This document shows, in pieces, positions 35,838 to 44,587 of a DNA stretch of 64,000 bases. The translations under genes were made by a program, and so were the position numbers. How positions within the stretch are numbered: position 1 is the stretch's first letter; each line of letters opens with the position of its first letter. Below the pieces are notes generated by a model that made no database searches, was not told the origin of the DNA, and was given only the letters and a program-made list of their open reading frames with translations. The DNA is from Shimia ponticola (GTDB taxonomy: Bacteria > Pseudomonadota > Alphaproteobacteria > Rhodobacterales > Rhodobacteraceae), in assembly GCF_007995215.1 (NCBI RefSeq), contig NZ_VCDK01000003.1, positions 1,240,001 through 1,304,000 on the forward strand, written 5' to 3'.

Positions 35838-38800
35838 GACAGACGCCTCCGGGGCGGCGACAACGTCATCACATCCGGCACCCGTTCAGGCGCCATGTGG
35901 CGCAGGATACCCCAGCCCACGCCGCTGAGACCCGTCATCAAATCGGGCGGCGTCGCCAGCCGCGACGCACCGCCGAACACATGTCCGTCCAGAATGGTGT
36001 GCACCGCGCGGGCGTAGACCCTTTCGGCCTGATCCTTGAGCGCAGGGTCTTTCAAAGCGCGCGCAATCTGCGCAAGGATATCTGCATTGCCCAGATCGCC
36101 ATGACACAGGCTGTGATTGTGCCCAATCCCACCCGCGAGCGTGCCTGCGGCTGCGGCCTTCAAATCATCGGTGACCCGATCATCTGCCGTTTCTGTCTGC
36201 ATCGCCAGACGCGCCAGCGCGATGCCCGCCCCGCCATTACACCAGAAGTACTGAAAGTTTGACGGGTCATCCCACGTGTCAGGGTCCAGATTGGCATAGC
36301 GCCAATCAATCCAATTCTGAGCAGAGGGCACAAAATCCGCATTCTCGCGGAGCATCGCCGCGTGGGCCACTGCACCCCAACGATTGTCCGGGTCAATGTC
36401 ATTTAAGCGCGCCATGGCAAGGATGATCCCGGAAAACCCATGCGACAGCCCGGTTAATGGCCGCTCATCCTCCTGTGCCACCCAGTAGGCACCGCGCTCA
36501 TCGTGCCGCGCCATATCTATCAGACGCTCCCCCATCCGACGGGCAAGGCCGGTAAACCGCGCCTGTCCCGAAGACTCTGCCGCGGCACATAGAACGCACA
36601 AAACCCCGGCGGCACCCACGGTCACATCGAACAGCCCGTCATCCTGCATGATCAGATCAGCATCATGCTTCAATAACTCAAACGCGCGGTCAAACAGGTC
36701 AGGCCGATCCCACAGCACGGCAAGATGCACCATCACATAGGCCGCCCCAGCCAAACCGCTCATCGCGCCGGGAATAGCGAAATTGCCCCAATCATCGTCA
36801 ATCTGACGCTCGAGATTGGCAAATGCCTGCTCGGCGTGCACGCGGTCCGTGCCGGTGACCTCAGCGTGGTAAGCAAGATAAAGTGTCAGGCCTGAGATGC
36901 CGTTGTACAGGGTCACATCAACAGGGGCGAGCATCAGGCGTTCATCTGGCGTTGGCGTGACGGTGAGCCAATCCAGCAATCCGATGCCGCGCTGCGCCAT
37001 CGACATGACCATGGTGTGGACATGATCAAGGGCACGGCGCTCTTCTTCTGCCGTGACCTCGGATCGGTCCGACCGCTCATAGCTTCCTTTGCCCTCGCGC
37101 AAACCGCTATCGAGCGACCCGCGAATGATCCAGCATTGCAGATCACGATCCGCTTCGCTCATTTGCGCCAAGCGATCCTGAAAGGCCTCGAAACCCGAAC
37201 GATCGAGGTGATACCCCTCGACCAATTGCATATGACCAGCGCGTACCTCGCACGCTTTGGGTTGCTGCGTGAAATACGGCACATCGCCAGAGATCAGCTC
37301 TGCAATCTCATAAAACATCAATGGAATGGTGCTGGGTGTCGCCGAAGCGGGCCGCCATATCTGCAGGAAATGCACAGCGAGGTCATGGCCATCGCCCAAG
37401 AGCGCGGGATGCCAAGAGCGGTCAAGCAAATCCGTATAAATCTGCGTGTCTCGCACAACGACGCGCGTGAGGTGATCAGCAACCTCACCGACCGGACCAT
37501 CAGGGGCTGCATAGTCCGCCCGGGCATGCATCATGTGATCGTACAGCCGGGAAAACCCCGCCGCGACCAAGTCCGCATAGGCGTGTGGTTCGACCAACGC
37601 GCCATTCAAAACCGGACGGTTCAGGAATTCGGTGGTGCCATCCTCATATTGGACCATGCGATTTCGGTCCGGATCAAACCTGTTGGCAAACCGCGCGACG
37701 GCCTCCCCCCCCGCGATGGCGGACACGTTTTCATTGCGTGCATGTTGCGGCAGCATCAGCGTGCTCATGACCGACCCAAGCAGTGCCTTCACCGCTGGAT
37801 ACTCAGCGGCCGACAAAAACGGATCGTCGCGCCCCAGAAAGCTGCCATTCTTGAACGAGAAAAACAGCGTCTCAAGGTCTACGACCACCGGGTGGCTGCC
37901 ATGGGCAATCAGGTTTTCCTGATGCAGATCAAAGCCACCTAGAAGGTGCAAAACCGCGAGGAGCGCCCCGACCCGGTGATAAAACGTTTCAACCTCGTCT
38001 GTGGATCGGCAGGGCTCTGCAGTGACGTATTCGACCCAGCCATAGCCGTCACGTTCAAGGCTTTTGACACGCCAGAACAGGGTCTCGCCGAAAACCTCGT
38101 TGAAATGACCCAGCAAGCCATCGAACGCAATTTCGACCGAAATATCCCGCGGTTTGTAGACCAATTTGCCGCCGTCATCGCAGGTGAGGATCACAACCGA
38201 TTGTCCGCCGTTGTGAACGTCGCCTTCTCCGAAAGACAGGCTGCTCGGCAAACTTCCGGATAGGCCAAGCCGCGCATTCACCGCCTGCCAGTCGCGGATC
38301 AGCCGATCAGCAAAGCGCGCAAATACAACCGCTTGTTGTTGGCAATAGTGACCCAGACGATGGGCGAGCTTTGGATATTCAGCCAGAATGCGGTCTTGTG
38401 CATCACGCTCTAAGAGCCCCGAACAAAAACACTCAAAACTCAGCTCCGGGGTATCGAGCCGCGCGACATTGTATTCCAACGCCACCGTCTGCTGCACCTT
38501 CTGAGTGACCGAGGAAATTAAAGCGTCACGAAACTCGGTATCGCAAAGAACGCCCAGACGATCCGTCAAAGACGATTTGGGCATCTCATTGAGCCGCGCG
38601 CGCGCAACGGCGAGAGCGCCGCCGATGAGCCCTGCCGCAAAACTACAGATGGGCGCGTGTCGCGAGATGTGGAGGACCAGGTCATCGTCCCGCACCGGTT
38701 GCGCCGGTGCGCCCCATTCACATTCGACCACGTCAACCTTCTCGAATGCCTCGATAAAAAAGGCACGCAAGTTCGTGTCGGCCAACGGGTGACCAGCAGG

Positions 38801-38914
38801 AATGTGAATATCGGAGGAGCCATCTCGCAGGGCTGACAAGGTCGCTTGAAGATCAATCAAGGTCGCAGCCCCGGCCACCAATGGTCTTGCAATAGTGGGC
38901 AGAGGGCGAGACAT
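35834..38914 (-). CDS. lanM: Class II lanthipeptide synthetase LanM
   Basis: A 1,026-residue bifunctional enzyme that phosphorylates and eliminates Ser/Thr and cyclises Cys onto the dehydro residues. The N-terminal kinase-like dehydratase has Lys254 in KLVYKPRD, the catalytic loop GGFDLHQEN (Asp329) and metal-binding VVDLETLF (Asp346). The C-terminal LanC-like cyclase has the zinc ligands Cys892 (FWCNGGAG), Cys937 and His938 (SLCHGDLGN), all present. The gene starts 24 bases after the precursor gene and overlaps the M3-like gene by GTGA. It should act on the peptide encoded just upstream. Confidence 0.95.
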   Translation of the reverse strand: MSRPLPTIARPLVAGAATLIDLQATLSALRDGSSDIHIPAGHPLADTNLRAFFIEAFEKVDVVECEWGAPAQPVRDDDLVLHISRHAPICSFAAGLIGGALAVARARLNEMPKSSLTDRLGVLCDTEFRDALISSVTQKVQQTVALEYNVARLDTPELSFECFCSGLLERDAQDRILAEYPKLAHRLGHYCQQQAVVFARFADRLIRDWQAVNARLGLSGSLPSSLSFGEGDVHNGGQSVVILTCDDGGKLVYKPRDISVEIAFDGLLGHFNEVFGETLFWRVKSLERDGYGWVEYVTAEPCRSTDEVETFYHRVGALLAVLHLLGGFDLHQENLIAHGSHPVVVDLETLFFSFKNGSFLGRDDPFLSAAEYPAVKALLGSVMSTLMLPQHARNENVSAIAGGEAVARFANRFDPDRNRMVQYEDGTTEFLNRPVLNGALVEPHAYADLVAAGFSRLYDHMMHARADYAAPDGPVGEVADHLTRVVVRDTQIYTDLLDRSWHPALLGDGHDLAVHFLQIWRPASATPSTIPLMFYEIAELISGDVPYFTQQPKACEVRAGHMQLVEGYHLDRSGFEAFQDRLAQMSEADRDLQCWIIRGSLDSGLREGKGSYERSDRSEVTAEEERRALDHVHTMVMSMAQRGIGLLDWLTVTPTPDERLMLAPVDVTLYNGISGLTLYLAYHAEVTGTDRVHAEQAFANLERQIDDDWGNFAIPGAMSGLAGAAYVMVHLAVLWDRPDLFDRAFELLKHDADLIMQDDGLFDVTVGAAGVLCVLCAAAESSGQARFTGLARRMGERLIDMARHDERGAYWVAQEDERPLTGLSHGFSGIILAMARLNDIDPDNRWGAVAHAAMLRENADFVPSAQNWIDWRYANLDPDTWDDPSNFQYFWCNGGAGIALARLAMQTETADDRVTDDLKAAAAGTLAGGIGHNHSLCHGDLGNADILAQIARALKDPALKDQAERVYARAVHTILDGHVFGGASRLATPPDLMTGLSGVGWGILRHMAPERVPDVMTLSPPRRRLS

Positions 38915-38938
38915 CGCCCCCTCCCCTCAGATTTGGTT

Positions 38939-39172
38939 TTAGCGCTCTGCGGTCTTTGGCTTGCAGTTGCAGCAGGTGCTTGTCTTGTTCGTGCAGGACG
39001 CCGCCAGACGTGCCGAAACCGAACCGGACCGACCACCGACAACCTGCTCCATGTCCACCGAGGCGGTGAAATCGCCTGCCGGGTTGGCTGGAACAAGCGC
39101 CTGCTCTTCCGGGCTGAGCGATGCGTAATACGCCGGGTCTTTCCAAGCGCGCACGATGTTCAATTTCGACAT
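38939..39172 (-). CDS. lanA: Class II lanthipeptide precursor LanA
   Basis: A 77-residue precursor. The leader (1-47) is of mersacidin/lichenicidin type: MSKLNIVRAWKDPAYYASL, PEEQALVPANPAG, ending VVGG, the double-glycine site for the C39 peptidase. The predicted core (48-77) has 30 residues with 9 Ser/Thr and 4 Cys: core Cys13, Cys20, Cys21 and Cys23, in the pattern ASCTNKTSTCCNCKPKTAER. Up to four (methyl)lanthionine rings are possible. AGAGGA precedes the ATG, and a promoter-like pair lies upstream. An overlapping ORF in another frame (38853-39188) is a shadow. Confidence 0.92.
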   Translation of the reverse strand: MSKLNIVRAWKDPAYYASLSPEEQALVPANPAGDFTASVDMEQVVGGRSGSVSARLAASCTNKTSTCCNCKPKTAER

Positions 39173-39206
39173 ACAGAATCCTCTTCATCTCTAAGTTGTG
39201 ACTCGG

Positions 39207-39234
39207 ACTATATTGGCGAAGTTGTGGAAATCAA
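39207..39234 (-). promoter_or_regulatory. Candidate lanA promoter
   Basis: On the minus strand TTGATT (39234-39229), a 16-base spacer and TATAGT (39212-39207) lie 35 bases before the lanA start. This region is AT-richer than its surroundings. It would drive lanA-lanM-M3-like-lanT. Confidence 0.5.
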
Positions 39235-39294
39235 AAAATTTCTCGCATCGGTAGATTTCGGGCGAATGGCTGCTCGGCAGCATTATGCGGTATC

Positions 39295-39894
39295 TCACCA
39301 CCGCTCGACATCGCGGGCGCGGGGGGCATGGACATGCGTGCGGATCACGATGGCGGCGACCACACCGGCAATCGCACCGAACAAATGCGCCTCCCACGAA
39401 ACGCCCGGCTGCCCTGGAAGAACCCCCCAGATAATCGTGCCATAAAGGACGCCCACAACGGTGGCCGAAACGATGGTCACGGGCGACCGGTCAACCAATC
39501 CACGTGCCACCAGAAACCCGAACCACCCAAAAATCAGGCCCGACGCGCCGATATGGATCGCAGGGCTGGCAAACAACCAGACCAATACACCGCACAATCC
39601 GGCAATCACCGCATTGACGGCGACAAGCGCCCGCGTTGCTGTTGCCGCAAGCAAGCTACCCATCACCAAGAGAGGCGGCGTATTCGATACCAAATGATCG
39701 AAACTGCCGTGCAACACATGCATGCCCACGATCCCATCAAGGCCAATGACTTCTCGGGGGATCAGGCCAAAGGCAAAGTTCAACTGAAAGCCCAGCGCCG
39801 TATTGGCCAGATGGATCGCCCAAAGAACCGCAATAAACCCGATCAGGGTGGCAAGCCGGATCAGAACAACCCGCATGTTTCTGGGACCAATCAT
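39295..39894 (-). CDS. Rhomboid-family intramembrane serine protease
   Basis: A 199-residue protein with six predicted helices. The catalytic dyad is Ser118 (GASGLIFG) and His170 (EAHLFGAIAG); HLVSN near residue 66 is the conserved HxxxN of helix 2. It cuts transmembrane segments of other proteins. It points toward lanA with 122 bases between. Either ATG at 39894 or at 39876 could be the start; neither has a strong ribosome site. A role in the lanthipeptide pathway is possible but unproven. Confidence 0.88.
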   Translation of the reverse strand: MIGPRNMRVVLIRLATLIGFIAVLWAIHLANTALGFQLNFAFGLIPREVIGLDGIVGMHVLHGSFDHLVSNTPPLLVMGSLLAATATRALVAVNAVIAGLCGVLVWLFASPAIHIGASGLIFGWFGFLVARGLVDRSPVTIVSATVVGVLYGTIIWGVLPGQPGVSWEAHLFGAIAGVVAAIVIRTHVHAPRARDVERW

Positions 39895-40049
39895 CGGGTA
39901 AGACTACCCATCATGGATCGGGGTTCAAGGCGCATCGATTGACCAAGGCCCGCCTCAACAACCGGGGGTTACGGCGATGATGCATTTTGGTCGGCACGAC
40001 CTAAATTGATGGGCAGCAGTGACTTCAGGCAGCGGAGACTGACCAGACA

Positions 40050-40676
40050 ATGCCATCCCCCACAAACACCGAAAGGCCAGTGTCACCCGGCCTGCGTGCC
40101 GTTCTGGAGTTCGGACCCGTCCTTGGGTTTGTCCTCGTCTATCTTGTCCTTCGCAACGAGATGCTTGTTGTGGGAGGAACCGAATATACAGGCTTTGTCA
40201 TCGTCACCGCGGCTTTCATGCCGATCTTTCTCTTCGCTATCGGACTTCTGTGGTATCTGACAGGTCGCGTGGCCCGGATTCAGGTCGCCACCGCTGTCAT
40301 GCTCGTCGTATTTGGCGGGCTCAGCGTTTGGCTGAATGATCCGCGCCTTTTCAAGATGAAGCCGACGGCCATTTATCTGGCTTTGGCGATCATTCTCAGC
40401 ATCGGACTTTTGCTGGGCCGATCATGGCTGAAATACATCATGGAAGACATGATCCCTCTGAAAAAGAAGGGCTGGATGCTTCTGACAAAGCGGATGACTT
40501 TTCTGTTCTTTGCATCAGCAGCGGCGAATGAATTGGTTTGGCGCACACAATCTGAGGCGTTCTGGGTTATATTTGAAACGCTCGTGATGCCGGTTGTGAT
40601 CTTTGTGTTCTTTCTGTTTCAGATACGGCTGTTCGTTGATCATGCCTCTTTTGGATCGTCGCGCCGAAAGTCGTGA
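40050..40676 (+). CDS. yciB: Inner membrane-spanning protein YciB/IspZ
   Basis: A 208-residue protein with five to six helices of the septation protein A family (YciB, IspZ). The marks are LEFGPVLGFVLVYL, FGGLSVWLNDPRLFKMKPT and the amphipathic MTFLFFASAAANELVWRTQS region near residue 148. It affects cell-envelope width and division. In roseobacters it is often near ftsY; here the neighbours are rhomboid and an SDR. Confidence 0.92.
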   Translation: MPSPTNTERPVSPGLRAVLEFGPVLGFVLVYLVLRNEMLVVGGTEYTGFVIVTAAFMPIFLFAIGLLWYLTGRVARIQVATAVMLVVFGGLSVWLNDPRLFKMKPTAIYLALAIILSIGLLLGRSWLKYIMEDMIPLKKKGWMLLTKRMTFLFFASAAANELVWRTQSEAFWVIFETLVMPVVIFVFFLFQIRLFVDHASFGSSRRKS

Positions 40677-40788
40677 CGCGGACGTGTCGATGCCAGACTG
40701 TGTCTGTACAAAGTCTTGATGGCGGATGAAAAACAGGGGTCGGTCAACGGTACGTAGATCAGGTTACTAGGGACGCAAAGGAACGGGG

Positions 40789-41562
40789 ATGAGCATGATG
40801 AATTGGCAGGGCCATGGGGCCATCGTCACAGGCGGGGCATCTGGTCTGGGCGAGGCTGCGGCGTCACGCTTGGCTGCGGATGGTGTGAAAGTCGCCATAT
40901 TTGACCTGAACGAGGACGCGGGCCGCGAGACCGCTGATCGTATTGGCGGCCATTTTATACGTGTGGACGTCTCGGACCCGGCCTCTGTGGCTGACGGTTT
41001 GACCGAGGCCGAGAACCTTGCCGGCGGCATCCGCATTCTCGTGAACTGTGCAGGCATCGCGCCAGCGGCCAAGACAGTTTCGCGCGGCGAAGCGCATGAT
41101 GCGGCTGTCTTTGACAAGACCATCGCGATCAACCTGATCGGCAGCTTCAATTGCGCCAGCCAAGCTGCGGCACGCATGGTCGCACAGAGCCCTCTTGCGC
41201 CCGATGGCGCGCGGGGCGTCATCGTCAACACGGCCTCCATCGCGGCCTATGACGGACAAATCGGTCAGGTCGCCTATGCTGCCTCAAAGGGCGGGATCGT
41301 GGGCATGACGCTTCCGATGGCGCGTGATCTGGCCGACAAAGGCGTCCGCGTCTGCACCATCGCGCCGGGCCTGTTCCTCACCCCTCTTTTGAAGTCTCTG
41401 CCCGAAGAGGTGCAAACATCGCTCGGAGCGCAGGTTCCATTCCCATCGCGGTTGGGTGATCCCGACGAATATGCGGCGATGGTCAGTCACATCGCACAAA
41501 ACCAGATGCTGAATGGCGAGGTCATACGCCTTGATGGCGCAATCCGTATGGCTCCCAAATAG
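40789..41562 (+). CDS. SDR oxidoreductase (type-2 hydroxyacyl-CoA DH-like)
   Basis: A 257-residue dehydrogenase with TGGASGLGEA, VDVSDPASV, NCAGIAPAAKT, NTASIAAYDGQIGQVAYAAS and the YAASKGG catalytic motif. NCAGIAPA and the long loop after ARMV match 3-hydroxyacyl-CoA dehydrogenase type 2 (HSD17B10-like). These oxidise short branched hydroxyacyl-CoA or steroids. AAGGAACGGGG precedes the ATG. It converges with the cyclase-like operon 52 bases downstream. Confidence 0.9.
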   Translation: MSMMNWQGHGAIVTGGASGLGEAAASRLAADGVKVAIFDLNEDAGRETADRIGGHFIRVDVSDPASVADGLTEAENLAGGIRILVNCAGIAPAAKTVSRGEAHDAAVFDKTIAINLIGSFNCASQAAARMVAQSPLAPDGARGVIVNTASIAAYDGQIGQVAYAASKGGIVGMTLPMARDLADKGVRVCTIAPGLFLTPLLKSLPEEVQTSLGAQVPFPSRLGDPDEYAAMVSHIAQNQMLNGEVIRLDGAIRMAPK

Positions 41563-41613
41563 GCCCTGCGTTGTCGCGCGCCTGATAGGTATCCGGGGTG
41601 ATGCCTTATTAAG

Positions 41614-42690
41614 TTAGACATCCCCAATCGGGAACGGGAGCCGTCCGGACACGCGGGTCTTGTTGAACTCTCTGAGCCGCGCAAACACGTCGACGCCCAA
41701 TTGCAGGTAGGCGTCGAGCAGGTCGACCATCACCCAATTTTCACGGATCTTGCCGTTCTCAATCCGCCAGAAATCAAGGGATTTCATCGTGATCCGTTTC
41801 CCCGACGGCGCGATCCCCATCCAGCCGTCATGCGTGACCGTCTGGATCATGTTGGGCCAGCCTGTGACCGCCGCGTAATCACCATCACCGAAGAAATGAT
41901 AGGTGATCTCGTCCACATACTGGCCGCGATCCGGCATCGCATTGATAAAGGGGATCTGGTGCCAATTTCGAAACCCCGCGATGCCGCGGCCGGTTCCGAT
42001 CCCCGCAGGTCCGTACCAGTTGACACGGTCACTCCAGAAACGGGGCATTTCCATCACCTCGGGACCACCTTGGACGGGGTGCCGCTTCATGTATTTCAGC
42101 ATGGTGACGATATGATCGCAGGACGCTTGCGCGCGGGCTTCGTCCCAAGGACCGGGAACAATACCGTCATTTGTCGCCGGGCCTGGAATGCAAAACTCAA
42201 GCCCTAGCGAAGGCGCCATCGGCCAAGCGCCAGCCTGCATCATGACCTCGGGAATGTCCCAAAGTGTCTGGATTTCGACAACCCGGCCATCGACGAAGCG
42301 ATAGAATTCATGAAAGCGCATATGCGTCAGATGCCCTGTCGGCGGAATATCCAGCCAAGGACCGACGAAGGTCCCGATGTAGTGGCCCCCGCACCCGATC
42401 CAATCGTCTCCGCGTTCGGTCACGCCCCCCACGACAATCCAGTCACGGCGTTCCAAATCCGGCATGGCATCAAAAAGCGGCGCATAGCACGTCTCATAGA
42501 GCGCATCTGGCCCCTGCAGATCGCCAAAAGGGTGCGGCATGTGAATGACGGCATCCGGTGCAATCAAATCCGCCAAAGCGGCGCGCACTTTTGCCTCGTC
42601 AAATTCGTTCATCGACTGGCGCAGTGTCGCGATGGTCTTTTTGTTTGCCGTGTGAGGGTCCGCGGCACGGGTCAGTGTTTCAAGCGGCAT
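41614..42690 (-). CDS. Double SnoaL-like (NTF2 fold) protein, paralogue 1
   Basis: A 358-residue soluble protein built of two NTF2-like/SnoaL halves (about 30-165 and 205-345), each with the FHEFYRFVDGRVVEIQTLWD-type strand pattern. The end reads LDFWRIENGKIRENWVMVDL. SnoaL-like folds serve as ester cyclases, dehydratases or isomerases. The substrate is unknown. It is tandem with a second paralogue, overlapping by 11 bases, and forms the 3' end of a sugar-type ABC operon. GGAGG precedes the ATG at 42690; the upstream frame to 42729 is rejected. Confidence 0.8.
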   Translation of the reverse strand: MPLETLTRAADPHTANKKTIATLRQSMNEFDEAKVRAALADLIAPDAVIHMPHPFGDLQGPDALYETCYAPLFDAMPDLERRDWIVVGGVTERGDDWIGCGGHYIGTFVGPWLDIPPTGHLTHMRFHEFYRFVDGRVVEIQTLWDIPEVMMQAGAWPMAPSLGLEFCIPGPATNDGIVPGPWDEARAQASCDHIVTMLKYMKRHPVQGGPEVMEMPRFWSDRVNWYGPAGIGTGRGIAGFRNWHQIPFINAMPDRGQYVDEITYHFFGDGDYAAVTGWPNMIQTVTHDGWMGIAPSGKRITMKSLDFWRIENGKIRENWVMVDLLDAYLQLGVDVFARLREFNKTRVSGRLPFPIGDV

Positions 42691-43699
42691 GGGAGCCTCC
42701 GTTTTGATCACACATCTGGGCCAAGACATCGACGCCCAGTTGCCGGTAGATATCCAAGAGGTCGACCATCACCCAGTTTTCGCGGATGCGACCGTCTTCG
42801 ATGCGCCAGAAGTCGAGAGACCTCCGCGTAAATCGAATGCCTGTGGGCTTGAGACCTAAGAACCCTTCACCCGAGTGGGTCGCCGTTCCAGACGGCCAGC
42901 CGGTGAAGGCCACAAAGTCATGGTCTCCAAAGAAAACGCCCTCGTCCAAGTGGCGCGTATTGTCGGACAACCCTTCGCGGAACGCCTTGAGCACGACATC
43001 ACGAATCCCGGCATGACCACGTGCAGAGCCGATGCCAGCCGACCCGTACCAGGGGGCATTCGGATGCCAATGCCCCCCCAGCCCGCGATCAGGCGTTTGG
43101 GCGTCGCCTTTCTTGAGATCATGCAGCATGTCCCAGACGGCTTGGACGGACGCCGCGGCCTGCGTGGCGTCATGGGGTGCGGTGATGACGCCTTGCCCTG
43201 TTGAGGGACCGGGGCACATCCATTCGACACCTGCCTGATCTGGCATGGGCCAGGCACCTGCTTGGATCATCAGCTGAGGAATGTCCCAGAGACCCTCCAT
43301 TTCCACGATCTTGCCGTCCGAGATCCGCAGATATTCATGGTACCGCATGAAAGCCGGGCGGCCTGTTGCCGGGATTCTGAGCCACGGCGCGGTGAGTTTC
43401 CCAATAAAATTGCCGCCTAGCCCCACCCAGTCGCCTGTTTTGCCTTGTCCCCAGCGAGGCCCGGCCATGACGATGAAATCTGCGCGCTCCAAATCGGGCA
43501 TCGCATCAAGAAGAGGTGCATAGACCTGATCCCACAGGGCCTCTGGTCCGACCATTTCGCCGAGAGGATGACCAAGCCGGATTTGCGCATCTGGCGCGAA
43601 GACCGCGTTGATAGCCCCCCGGATCGCCGCGCGGTCTGCGGACCTCAGAGCGGCGCGCAAGGGCGCAATCAAGGCCTTGTTCGCGTCGTGCCGTGTCAT
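42680..43699 (-). CDS. Double SnoaL-like (NTF2 fold) protein, paralogue 2
   Basis: A 339-residue paralogue of the next gene with the same layout (YHEYLRISDGKIVEMEGLWD in the first half, LDFWRIEDGRIRENWVMVDL in the second, GIRDVV and GWPSGT between). Shared motifs across the length show tandem duplication with divergence. Its ATG overlaps the stop of the permease gene by ATGA. Probably an enzyme for a compound taken up by the transporter; reaction unknown. Confidence 0.8.
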   Translation of the reverse strand: MTRHDANKALIAPLRAALRSADRAAIRGAINAVFAPDAQIRLGHPLGEMVGPEALWDQVYAPLLDAMPDLERADFIVMAGPRWGQGKTGDWVGLGGNFIGKLTAPWLRIPATGRPAFMRYHEYLRISDGKIVEMEGLWDIPQLMIQAGAWPMPDQAGVEWMCPGPSTGQGVITAPHDATQAAASVQAVWDMLHDLKKGDAQTPDRGLGGHWHPNAPWYGSAGIGSARGHAGIRDVVLKAFREGLSDNTRHLDEGVFFGDHDFVAFTGWPSGTATHSGEGFLGLKPTGIRFTRRSLDFWRIEDGRIRENWVMVDLLDIYRQLGVDVLAQMCDQNGGSHAA

Positions 43700-44577
43700 C
43701 CTTTCACGGCACCTGCGGTCAAGCCACTGACGATCTGGCGTTGGAAGAAAAGAATGAGCACGAACAATGGCGCAGTCGCTGAGACCACAGCCGCCACCGC
43801 ATACATCACCTTGCCTTCGACTTGTGTGGTCCCAAGGAAGCTGTTGATCGCCGGAATAATGGTTTCATTTTCGGCACTCAGAAGCATCGCCGTCACGGTG
43901 AAGTCGTTATAGGCGAGCAGAAAGCTGAACAGACCGGTTGTGATGACGCCGGGCCACATCACCGGCACGATCACGTGCCAGAAAGCCTGAAAGCGCGTAC
44001 AGCCATCAACCATGGCGCTTTCGTCCATATCCTTTGGAATGTTGAGGAAGAACGAATGCAGCATCCACAGAGTGAAAGGCTGGTTGATCGCAACAAGCAC
44101 AATGATCGTTGTGGGTAGATGGCCCCAAATGTTCCACTCAAAGAACGGCAGCAAATAGCCCGAGACCAGGGTGATGTGCGGCATCGCGCGAAAGACCAGC
44201 GCCGCCATCAAGAGCCAGAACGCATAGCGGAACCCGGATCGCGCTAGGGCATAGCCACCCAAGGTCCCAAAAGTCAGCGAGATCACGACCGTAAAGAACA
44301 CGACGATCCCGGAGTTGATGACGTTCTGCCAAAACTCCTCCGTGATCCAAGCCCCAAAATAGCCTTGTCCGGTATAAGCGCTGCCGGTCTCTGCTATGGT
44401 GTTGGTTCCCCAAATTGCATTGGTCCAATCCGCCTTCGAAAAGAAGTCGGCCTGAACCTTAAAGCTGCCCCAGAAGGTCCAAAGAAACGGGAATGCGGCG
44501 ATCACCAGCCACAACCCAACGAGCGAGAAAGCGATGATCTTGCCGGGGGTCATGCGGTTTTCGGATGCGGTTGCCAT
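43696..44577 (-). CDS. Carbohydrate ABC transporter permease (MalG-like)
   Basis: A 293-residue permease with six helices. The EAA motif DESAMVDGCTRFQAFWHVIVP lies near residues 183-203 and contacts the ATPase. It pairs with the MalF-like gene just upstream (10-base gap). With the binding protein and UgpC-type ATPase it forms a CUT1-type importer. It overlaps the SnoaL-like gene downstream (ATGA). Confidence 0.92.
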   Translation of the reverse strand: MATASENRMTPGKIIAFSLVGLWLVIAAFPFLWTFWGSFKVQADFFSKADWTNAIWGTNTIAETGSAYTGQGYFGAWITEEFWQNVINSGIVVFFTVVISLTFGTLGGYALARSGFRYAFWLLMAALVFRAMPHITLVSGYLLPFFEWNIWGHLPTTIIVLVAINQPFTLWMLHSFFLNIPKDMDESAMVDGCTRFQAFWHVIVPVMWPGVITTGLFSFLLAYNDFTVTAMLLSAENETIIPAINSFLGTTQVEGKVMYAVAAVVSATAPLFVLILFFQRQIVSGLTAGAVKG

Positions 44578-44587
44578 ATGCCCCTCC

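Noticed and set aside
37016-37942. 308-codon open frame on the plus strand
   Set aside because: It lies antisense within lanM with no recognisable domain.
38853-39188. 111-codon frame overlapping lanA
   Set aside because: It is in another phase of the same strand; the lanA frame has a leader, GG site and LanM beside it, and this one has nothing.
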